DNA of 64,000 bases. Origin: Anaeromyces robustus. Its lineage: Eukaryota > Neocallimastigomycota > Neocallimastigomycetes > Neocallimastigales > Neocallimastigaceae. The stretch spans positions 1-64,000 of the forward strand of contig MCFG01000362.1 in the NCBI GenBank assembly GCA_002104895.1, given 5' to 3'. Below the pieces are notes generated by a model that was not told the DNA's origin, did not search any database, and was given only the letters and a program-made list of their open reading frames with translations. The translations under genes and the position numbers were made by a program. This document shows, piece by piece, positions 50,505 to 62,018 of the stretch (position 1 is its first letter; each line of letters opens with the position of its first letter).

Positions 50505-50512
50505 ACAATTAT
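50413..50512. repeat. Inverted repeat with T20/A36 arms
   Basis: CAATTTGTGTCAGGG followed by 20 T, a 15-base spacer (AGTTATCCTTATCAC), 36 A, then CCTGATACAATT. The outer arms pair as AATTTGTGTCAGG with the reverse complement AATTGTATCAGG. It may be a foldback element or a duplicated end of one. Confidence 0.7.
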
Positions 50513-53370
50513 TACATATGTATTTTATATTAAAATATATTTGTTAAATGTATAAGTATATAAATTTAAAAAAAATAACACACTCAACTGTAAATTAATT
50601 TTATATAAAAAATATTATATTTATTATACTTTTTTAGTTTATAATTCATATTTTATTTTATTATTTTATATTTTTTTTTTATACATTTTGTGTACTTTTT
50701 TATATTTGTCAATAAAAATATAATTATATATAATTATTGTATTTATATATGTATAAATATAATAATAATAATAATAGTAATTAAAGTGGACTTTCTGGAC
50801 ATTTGTGGACAGACGAAAAAGAAAAAAAAGACTTGTTTAATTGAAAAACAATTTCATTAGGACGTAAAAATAAATATTAATTGATTTATTTTTATTTGGA
50901 CTTTTCTATTAATATATTCAAATACAATTTTATATAAAGATTGCTTATTTTTTATACTTACACATTTTGCTTTTTTTATTTATCTATAAATATTAAATAT
51001 TATTTTTATAATATTGAAAGAAGGGTTATGGAATATATATCTATAGAATTGACTTTTAACAAATTTAAAAAAAAATTTAATATATAATAATAATAATAAT
51101 AAATGCTCTTACTCCCTTTTCGACACTTTTCATAGTTTTTTTAAGAGATTCTAATTTACAAATATATTATATATATATATATAAAACTTTTTTCTTTTTA
51201 TATATCAATTATATATTGATTTCAGTTTATAATATATACTTACGGATTATAAAAATATTCCTACTATTATTAAATAAAAAATATATAATAAACTATAGAT
51301 TAAATATTATTCTATTTTTTAACAGTTGAAAAAGAGTCTATAATAATATACTCTCTCCTTTCTACTGTTAACCTTTATGTTTTTTTTTTTTTTTTTTTTT
51401 TTATTCTACTGTTTCTTATATCTATATCCTCTATTTTACTATATATAAAATATAAGAGATAGAAAAGAAAAAAAAGAAAATCTTTTATTTTTTTCTCTTT
51501 TTTTCTTTTTTTTTCTTGTTACCATTTTACTATTTTTAATTTTGAGAAGCTTTTTTTTTTTTTTTTGTTGGTTTTTATTTAAAACTTTTTTTTTTTTTTT
51601 TTTTTTTTTAATTTTTAATTTTTTAACTATTACTATATTTTTTTTATTATTGATTATTAATTATTAATAAGATATATATAATATTTATAATTATGTTATA
51701 TTATTATAATTATGTTATATTATTAAAAAAGAAAAATATAACAAAATCTTTATGACTATCTAAATTTTATTATATTCTCTATTTTTTAAAATAATTTTAT
51801 GTATATTAAAAATATTTAAACTAATTTAATACTATAATTAAATTTATTAAAAATAAAGTAAATTCCAATTTAATTTTACTTTATTATTATAATATTATAT
51901 TGTTATATTAATGACTAAATATATTTTTATTATATTGTTATATTAATAAACTAAATATTTTATTGCTGTTTATATAATATCTAAAATTTTTCTATCTAAA
52001 TTTTTTTATCTTGGTAATTTTTTTTTTTATTATTTTATTCAATTATTTTTTCTTTTTTTTTACTCTTTTTATTATTCTTTTTGTTTCATTTTTTTTTTGT
52101 ATTATTTTCTTTTTTTTTTTGGTAATTATCTTCATTTTTTTTTCTTTCTTTCTTTCTTTCTTCAATTCTTGATTAGTGGATTTTTTTTTTTTTTTTTTTT
52201 TCATTTATTATTAATAAAAATTAATCCATCATTGCATCATTGCATTATTGCATCAATTTGCTTGCGTTAAATAGTCCATAATTCAATAATAAATTATTAT
52301 AAATATAATAATATTAAATGAAATATAATTAAAATATATATATGCATAGAAAAGCTATGGGCTTTTTTTTTTTTTTATATTAAATTTTCTTGATTTCTAA
52401 AATTTTTAATATATTTATTATTATTTTTTTTATTATTCTTTCAAAAAATAATATATGTTGTTATTTTTTTTTAAAAGTATATTTATATATTTAATAATCA
52501 CTTTTTTTTTTTAAATATTGAATAATTTATTATTACTTAAATATTTGATGATAATTTCTAAATATAAATAAAAAAAATAATAATATTTACATATTTTAAT
52601 TATGTATATAACTTTTTTTAACTATTTATTTTCTTTTATATATATAAAAAGATAAAAAAATTGATCAACATTTTTTTTTTCTTTACATACATAAAAGAAT
52701 TTATTTATAATTAAATGTTTTAAAATTAAATAGTATAAGAAAAAAAAGTAAATTTCTAAAAATTATTTTACAAAAAAATAAACTATATGAATTTTTTTAA
52801 TATAATAATATTAATTTAATAGAAAAAAAATTTTTAAAACTATAAAAAATATTAAAAATATATATATATAATAAAAAAAAAAAAAGAATATAACTAAACA
52901 GTAATAAGTATTAAAAATTCTTTTTTTTTTTTTCTTTTTTTTTTATAAAATAAAAGAAAATTTTGTAAAAAGATTTTTTTATCCTTTACATAAATAAATC
53001 TTTATACTTTCTCTTTTAATTTAAATGCGTTGTCATTAATTATAGTAAGTATTTAATCATCTATCTTAAATTAACAGATTAATCTTTATTTTGTCCAAGT
53101 CCTCCATTATTTTTCGTTTCAACTTTTTTTTTAACCCATTATTATATTTTCTTTTTTCATTGAATCTCTATTATTTTCTTCTTTTCTTTTTTTTTTTTTT
53201 ACCAAAAATAAAAAAATTTCATGAGATAAGAAAATATAGAAATAATAAAAAAATTATGATAAAAAATAAATTATTTATTTATTTATCAATATTTTTTTTA
53301 TCATCTTTCTTTGTTTAGATTTTTTGGTATATATTATTATTGAAAATAAAAGAAAAAAGAGTCTAATAAT

Positions 53371-53559
53371 TTAATGAGCAGGTGATACTGGTAATTCAGC
53401 AACTGCTAAATAATTTTCTTTTGGAAACATATCTTTATAATCCATATTACAGCAACATTCTGGAGAACTATTTATTATTCTTGATACTGATGGTGTAGCA
53501 TATTTACTAGTTTGGTAGAATGAAACTGGACCAAGGCAAGCAGGTAATAATTGTGGCAT
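53371..53559 (-). CDS. Small Cys-containing protein of 62 residues, unknown
   Basis: Begins MPQLLPACLGPVSFYQTSK and ends LAVAELPVSPAH; a CCCN cluster lies in the middle, followed by MDYKDMFPKEN. The codons are far less AT-skewed than anything within 5 kb, and residue use is balanced (Pro, Cys, Val, Ala, Ser). That is the main evidence that this is real. The start is the first ATG in the frame, in an A-rich context (ATAATAAAAATG). There is no signal peptide or membrane segment. The cysteine cluster could be lipidated or bind metal; this is speculation. It is the only minus-strand gene seen and sits alone in a 16-kb gene-poor stretch. It might also be the last exon of a longer gene, although no acceptor is obvious at the start codon. 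Confidence 0.6.
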   Translation of the reverse strand: MPQLLPACLGPVSFYQTSKYATPSVSRIINSSPECCCNMDYKDMFPKENYLAVAELPVSPAH

Positions 53560-53959
53560 TTTTATTATAGGTATATTTTTTTTATTATTAAACTTTAAAT
53601 TGTTAATTATTATTTAATTTTTTTTAAGATTTTTTTTTTCAAATCCTATAATAAAAATTTATTTTTTAAAAAAAAAATTATTAGTACATTTTATATAAAT
53701 ATTTTATAATTTTTATATAATAAAATTTTTTTATATAAAATTTTCATTAAAAAATATTTACCTTTTTTTTTTTAATAATAGTAAATATTTAATTTTTTTT
53801 TTTTTTTACCAAGTAAAAAAATTTAGTTCCAGGTTTTAATTTTAAAAATTTTATGATTTATTATTATAAATTTATGTTAATTTAACATAAAAATTTTGTT
53901 TATGTTTATATATAAAAATTTTAATATAATTTTAAAAAATTAAATAAAGTAAAAAAAAA

Positions 53960-54096
53960 AAAATTATATTCAAAATAATACTTTTAAAGATTTATATTAG
54001 TTATTAATAAATTAAAAAAATAAAAAAAAAATTATATTCAAAATAATACTTTTAAAGATTTATATTAGTTATTAATAAATTAAAAAAATAAAAAAA
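53960..54096. repeat. 68-bp perfect tandem duplication
   Basis: The unit beginning ATTATATTCAAAATAATACT at 53963 is repeated at 54031 with no visible mismatch, including its trailing A-rich part. This suggests a recent duplication. Confidence 0.9.
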
Positions 54097-55503
54097 AAAA
54101 AAGTAAATTTTTTTGTTCTTTATATATAAAAAAAAAATTTCTCAACTGTAATAAACTTCAATACTATTTAATTCTATTTAATAATATATGATAACATTTA
54201 ATTTAATATATTGTGACATATGCAATATAGGATAAATTTTATTTAATAATATATACAAATAATTGTAAAAAATACTTTTTTTTTTTATTAAAATAAAAAA
54301 ATATATATAAAAAAAAAAAGTCTTTTGTTATAGAATTTTTTCATAAATATATTTATTCATTTATTTTATATACAATATAATACTATTCATATAATATATT
54401 ATTATATAATAAAAATATAAAAAATTAAATTAAGATACTTATTATATAACAAAAAATTATATATATATAATAAATATATATAACAAATATCCTTTTGACT
54501 TTATTAAATTCTAACCTATTGTTATTGAAATTTAAATAGAATATATATCTTTCAATATAAACACAGAGTAATTTAATATATATGTCACGTATATAAATTA
54601 ATATAAATTAAATTAAAATATAATGTTTTTTTTCAATTATTAATAAAAAAAAAAAAAAGACTCTTTTTTTATCAAAAAAACTCTACTAGAATTTATTATT
54701 TAAATAATAATATATTATAAATAATAATTTTAATACAAAATTTAAATTAATCCATATATTATATTTATAATGTTAATATATTAATTCATATTATTTTTTG
54801 ATATTATATTGTAATATATAGTTAGGAATAATTTTAATATATATATTTATATTGTATATATATTATTCAATTTATTAATAATTAATATTTTTATATTCTA
54901 TATATATTAACAATATACTGAATATAAATTTAAATACAGATATTCTAAATTTATATGTTAACTTTTATATTTATAATATATTATATCAATATAAATTTTA
55001 TATTGATATATATATTATGAATAAAATAATAAACTATACTAATAAAATGTTATATAAGTCATTTATAGACTATCAAAAAAAAAAAACTAATTTATTATTA
55101 ATAGACTTTATTATATAATTTATTTCATTATTTATTTATTATTAATTATAAATTTATTTACAATAATAATTATATATTTATTTACTTTTAATGATAAAAA
55201 CTATTTTTTCTTTAATTATTATTTATATCATCTTAACCATTTTTATGATTTTTTTTTATGATTTGTGATATTATTCTTTTTTTTTTTTTATTTATTTATT
55301 TCTAATTATTTTTATTTTAATTCAATAAATTAAATAACCAATACAATTCATTTTATTATGAAAATATATAAAACATATATTACTTGTATATTATTAACGA
55401 AGTCATTTATATATGAGTAATAAATAAACAATATTTTGTCTATTTATTTTTAACTATATAAAAAAATATTGTTTAACAATAGAGATTTAATAAGTTCATC
55501 TTT

Positions 55504-55534
<31 letters not shown>

Positions 55535-56582
55535 TTTTTTTAAACCTCTCAATTATCAATTATTATTCTATATATTATTATAAAATAAGGTTTTTTAATG
55601 TATTTAAATTGATTTCATTACATAATAGTTAATGTATACATAATACAATAAATAAATGCATAAATGTAATGTAAATGTAATAGTGGAATAATTAAAAATA
55701 GAGTAATAATTATTTATAATTAATGATTATTACTACTAAATGTTTTTTAATTAAAAAAAATTATTATTTTTTTTTATTAATTTAAATGAGGTAGAAAGAA
55801 AAATTATATAATAGCTATAATAGCAGAATAAAAAGAGATATTTTTTATTTATTCTTAGTATATATATATAGTTTTGACTATTAATTTTTTCTTTTGTTTT
55901 ATTTTTTTTTATGTTAGGTTAAAAAAAAATACTAGAAGATAATAAAGAGTTTTATTTAATTAAAAATATTTGTATTAATGAAAAAAAAAAAAAAAAAAAA
56001 GAAAATAATTAACAATTAACAATACAAAAAAAAAACTTATAATAATTGTTATTTTTTTTTCTTTGTCTTTTAATAAATTTCCTAATTTCATTTTTTAGGT
56101 TATTATGGTAAAGTACATAATAAATAATTTTTATTTATTTATTTTATTTATTTATTTAGTTAGTTATTTAGTTATTTACTTATTATTAATTTATTTATTT
56201 ATTATTTATTCATTTATTTATTATAACACTTACCAAATATTTAATACTTTTGAAAATATATTTTATTTTATTATTTTAGTAGTAACAAGGAAAAAAGTTT
56301 GGTTTGTTAATTTTTATTTCTTCAACCCTTTTTTTTTTTAATTAATACAATAGGTTAAAATATATTGTCATCATATATTAAATTATATTATTTTTATATA
56401 ATTAAATAAAAATAAATAACCTTAAACTCAAAAGCTTAACGCTATAAAAAATAAATCTTAAAAAAATTAATATATATAAATTAAATATATTACAATATAT
56501 TATAATATATTATAAATAATTAATAAAATTAACTTTTATATTCAAAACTTATGTCATTGTTTAAATAAATAATTTTCTTTTG

Positions 56583-56657
<75 letters not shown>

Positions 56658-56660
56658 TTA
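56583..56660. repeat. (TTTA)n microsatellite
   Basis: About 19 uninterrupted TTTA units. Confidence 0.95.
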
Positions 56661-57402
56661 ATATTTATAAATTTTACCTATATATATTTAAAACATATAT
56701 TTTTTAAAAAACATTAAAATTAAAAATTAAAATTATTTTAAATATATTTATATTCTATAATATATTATGCAATATATTATAATATAATAATATTAATTAA
56801 TATTTATATTTTATAATAAGAAATTTTCCTCTTTTTTTTTATTTATTTTATTTTTATTTTTATTTTTATTTTTTTTATTTTTATTTTTATTTTTATTAGT
56901 TTAATTATCTATAGTTCATTATTCCTAAAATAACTTAAAATCTAATCTTTTAATATGTTTTTTCTATTTATTATTATAAGATAATAATATATTCATCCTA
57001 TTATATATTAATATATTATAATATATAATTGAATATAAATATTTTAATATATTATATTGGTTTAATTATTAAATACTTTAAATTTTAATTTTTATTATTT
57101 TATTTTATTTTATTTTATTTTAATTTTTATTATTATTTCACTTTTTATATAGGAATTCTTTTTATAATTACAATTATAATTATCATAAAGGAATAAGAAG
57201 AGAAAAAAAGGAAAACAAATTTTAATTTAAAAAGGTAATAAATAAAATAAAATATCTTTTTTTTAATGAACATATGAAAAAGTAAAATGAAAATAAAAAA
57301 ATTAGTATTAAATGTTTGAAAATAATATATTAATATATATTATATTTATTCATTTGATTTGTAATAGATAATGAATAATAAAAAAAAAACAATAATAATT
57401 TG

Positions 57403-57465
57403 TTTTGATGACTACAAAATGACCATATTTTTAAAATATGAAATATTTCCAACTGATGAATATTT
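57403..57465 (+). ncRNA. Possible box C/D snoRNA-like sequence (weak)
   Basis: A TTGATGA box (C-like) at about 57402-57408 and a CTGA box (D-like) at about 57454-57457, some 50 bases apart. Partly complementary flanks (AATAATAATT upstream, AATTTATTATG downstream) could form a closing stem. No guide target was checked. Motifs of this size arise by chance in AT-rich DNA, so this is only a candidate. Confidence 0.15.
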
Positions 57466-59124
57466 TAATTTATTATGAAAACCAACATAATTTTGTTTTA
57501 GAAATAATATAGAAGAAAATGAAATAATAATAAAAAAAAAATAATGAAAAATAAAATAAAAAAATAATATAAATTAATAAAAAAAAAGAAATTTTAATAC
57601 ACAAACAAAATACATGATGTAAAGGAATGTATACATTAAATAAAGTTTAACCATTTGGAATAACTTTATAAAATAGGTTGATAACTATCCAATAAAATTA
57701 TAATTAAATGTGATCATATGTATACATTATTTAATACATTTGTAAACATTTTAATTTGTTTAAAAATAATAATACAATATATTAAAATATAATATAATAT
57801 AATAAAATAAACAAAATAAAAAAAATTGAAGTTCAGCCAATAAAAATTCTTTAAAATTTTAACATTTAAAAATGTCAAGTAAAAAAGGTTATAATAATAA
57901 AGAATTTTAAAAAAAATTTAAAAAAAAAATTCAAAATATTATTTAATAATATATAATATATAAATAATATATAATATATAAATAATATATAATAATATAT
58001 AGTATATAGTATAAATACTATTTATTAATATTTATTAAAAGAATCCGTTTTTTCTTAATTATGAGTATTATTATAATATATTTATTTCATTTTAAATTAA
58101 ATTAAAGTCAATATATTATAATATATAGTAACAGTAGAATAATTTAAATTGAAAAAATAACTATAAATAGAAATTAATACTAAAAAAAAATAATAAATAA
58201 ATAATTAAATAAATAAATAAATAATAAATAAATAAATAATAAATAAATAAATAATAAAAAATTAACAAAAAATAATTAAAAGATAAAAATATTAATTTAT
58301 TAATTTAAAATAAAATAGAAAATATTTTGTGGATTTATTATTAAACTTTAAAATATATTTATATTTATTATCTGACTATATTAAAAAAAAATATATTTTT
58401 TGAATAATTTGAAATAAAATAAAATAAAAAAAAGAGTCATACTTTTTCTATGATATTAGAATTAATTATGATTTAATAAATAAAAGATTTCTCCTTTTTG
58501 TTTTATTTTTAACAGATATTCCGTTATTTTAAACTCTATAAATAATAATATATTATTAAAATAAGATGATAAGAAAAAAAAGAAAGAATAATATGTATAT
58601 ATAGAAAATTTGAATTTAAAATAAAATAAAAAGACAAATATTAAATAGTTGTTATTTGACAAGATGATTTTTTCTTTTTTTTCTTAAAAGTGAATTATAT
58701 TTTTATTTTTATTATCTTTTATTTTTTTATTTTTTATTTTTTATTATTAGTTTTTTATCTATATTTTAATAGTTAATAGTTAATATTTTTATATATTTAA
58801 TATTACTTTATTAATATTAAACAATGAATTTATTTTTTTTAATTAATTAAATTACTTTTTTATATAAAGCGTTTATACTTTAATTATAATTCAATATAAT
58901 ATATTACAAACAAGAAAATAAAAAAAAATTTTTTTTTTCACATTAATTATTGAAATATTAAAATATTAAATTATTAAAATATTAATTATTAATTATTATC
59001 TTACAATCTTTTATATATATTTTCATCATTAATTATTATTAATGATTATTAATAATTATTATTAATTATTAATAGATAATTAACATTAAATTACTTCATT
59101 TTTTTTTTTTTTTAGTTTTAGTTT

Positions 59125-59181
59125 ATTTCTATTTCTATTTCTATTTCTATTTCTATTTCTATTTCTATTTCTGTTGTTTCT
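59125..59181. repeat. (ATTTCT)n hexamer array
   Basis: About nine copies of a 6-bp unit, with CTGTTG and CTGTTT variants at the right end. Confidence 0.9.
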
Positions 59182-61347
59182 GTTTCTATTTTTTATTTTT
59201 TTTATTTTATTTTTTTTTATTTCCTTTTATTTCCTTTTTAATTTCAAAATTTAATTATAATATTAAATAATTTTATATTATTTATAAAACATATAAAACA
59301 TATAAAACATATTAAAAATTCTTGTCTTCTAACAAATAAGCATTTTGTTTTTAATTTAAAAAAACACATGTTAATAAAGGAAAAAAAGCAGGTTTTTCTA
59401 AAACAAATAAATAAATAATAAAAAATAATAATTATTATTTTAAATTTTAAATTTTATTTTTTATTTTTTATTTTATTTTTTTTTCAATTTTTTAATTTTT
59501 TGTTATTATTATTATCTATATTAGGTTAGTCTGCAATAAATACATACTTAATACATAATTGTATACAATCTACATTTTTGTAGAATTTAAAAAAAAAATC
59601 GTATGGTTTAATTAACGTCCATGGATTAAATAAAAAAAGTAAAATAGAAAAATCACTTGAATAAAGAATTATATTTAAAAAAGAGTGATAAATAAAATTT
59701 CAACATCTTTTAAAATTTATTAATGAAATAAATACATAAATACATAAACATATATTATGTTTAAAATATTCTTTTATTTAAAAACAAAAGAATTAAACTA
59801 TTAAAATATATTTAATAATATATTTATATTATATTGTAATATATTAAGTAATTTAAAGTTTTTATTTTTTTAAAAATTTTAATTTTTTTTTTCTAATTAT
59901 AGATAAATAAATAAAAATGAATTAATCGATTAATCGTTTTTAAAGATTATTTTTTGATTTTTTTTAAAATTGATTCATTTAAATTGAAATACTTTTTTTT
60001 TTATTTTTCAAATTAATAATAATATATTATAATATATCATTTGATTAGAATAGAATAGACAAGTTTAAAATAAATCAATTAAATTAAATCATAATAATTA
60101 AAAAATATAATAAAAAATATCATTAAATAATAATTCTATCTAAATGAATTATTAAGATTTCTAACAGTAAAATCCTAGGTAGAATTGATAATAAATAAAA
60201 TAAAAATTTAACTACAAGAATTTAAAAATTTATAGGTGTAAATATTTTAACAAGAAAGAAATGACCATCAAATTTTTGAAATGATTATAGTTAATAATAA
60301 GTTTTTATTCCTAAATAAAACAAAAAAGATTATAATTTAGAAATAATTGTAATAATCATTAAATTATTTTTTTATTTATCTTTTTTTCAAGTTAAAAATA
60401 TTTATTATTATTAATTATTATTATTTTGTTTTTTTACTTTTTTTTATTTTATTATTCTTTAAAAAATCAATTATAGTTATATTTATTGTATTATATATGA
60501 ATATATTATATTTTATATTCATTATCTCTATTGATTATTATAATTATTAAAATTATTTAAAATAAAATAAATTATAAGATATAACATATTATAATATATT
60601 TTTATATATAGTTATTATATAATTAATTTATTTCAACTAATAATGTAATAATTTTAACTTTTTATTTGTTTTTTTTTTGTTTATTTATTTATCATTTATA
60701 ATTATCATTTATTTATTTATATATTTATTTATTTATTTATTTATTTAAATACTATTTATTTATTTGTATATTAGATATTCATACATTTATTTATTTAATC
60801 TCTATGACAACCCATTTGTGATTATATAATATATTATAATATATTAGTAATAAATTGGATAAATAAATAATATTTTATTGGCTAATTCAATGATTAAATA
60901 ATAGGAACATGTGATAGTAATAAAAAGTATTCTTTTTTTTTTTTTTTTAATAAAATGATGAACGTATGGCTTATTTTAATAGACCTATTAATAAAAGAAA
61001 TAAAAGAATAAATTTATGTGTTGAATAAATGTCTCTTCTTTTTTTTAAATATAAATATAATTATAATTATAAATATAATAAATTAGTTTTTCGATCTCTA
61101 TAATAGATTTATATATATTTATTTTTTTTTTGTCTTTTTTTGCTTTTTCTTTTTTTTTCCTTTTTATTTTCTTTTAATTCTTTACTTTTATAATTTTTTG
61201 TAATTGATACTTATATAGACATGTATTCATATTTTTCAAACTTTGTTCTTTTTTATGTTTACACTAATTAAACTTTAAATACATTTTAAATAATAAAACT
61301 CTCAAAAACCCCTTTTTTTACCATCAATTTGATAATTTTAGTTTTTC

Positions 61348-61380
<33 letters not shown>

Positions 61381-61969
61381 TATTTTTATTTTTATTATAA
61401 TTACCAACTATTTTTTCATCAAAAAAGAAATTTAATTTTTATTTTATTTATTTATTTATTTATTATTGATTTATTTTATTTATTATTTATTTATTCATTT
61501 ATTTACTTTATTATTTACTTATTATTCTTTATAATATATTATTGTTTTTTTAAAAAATTTTAATATTTTTAAATTTTAATAAAAATATTTATATTTAATA
61601 CCATATATTATATTTATAATTATTATGCATTTAAATTCATTTCATTACATTGTAATATATGTAAAATGTGACATTTATTAAAACCTTTTTTTTTTTTTAC
61701 TTTTTTATTTTTTTTTTTAATCAATAATGATTACATATATTATGGTTAATAGTTATTTCAATATAAATTTTATATTACAACACTATTTATCCATATATTA
61801 ACAATATAAATATTGTATTGTATAATTATTCAATTATTTCTTTAAGAAAAATCTTTTTTTTTATTACATTTATTACATTTATTAAAAAATAATAAAAAAT
61901 AATAATAAAAAAAAAACATCATCAAATAATTATTTAATAGTAATTTAATTAATAATTTTTTTTATTCTT

Positions 61970-61973
<4 letters not shown>

Positions 61974-62016
<43 letters not shown>

Positions 62017-62018
62017 TT
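61974..62018. repeat. (TTTA)n microsatellite
   Basis: About 11 TTTA units following TATTCTTTTA. Confidence 0.9.

Noticed and set aside
53091-53318. 75-codon plus-strand frame just before the small minus-strand gene
   Set aside because: It is mostly Phe, Leu, Lys and Ser from T- and A-rich DNA. The composition is that of the surrounding non-coding DNA.
60954-61028. ATGATGA box followed by TTGA, considered as a box C/D snoRNA
   Set aside because: The D box is not canonical and no closing stem is visible.
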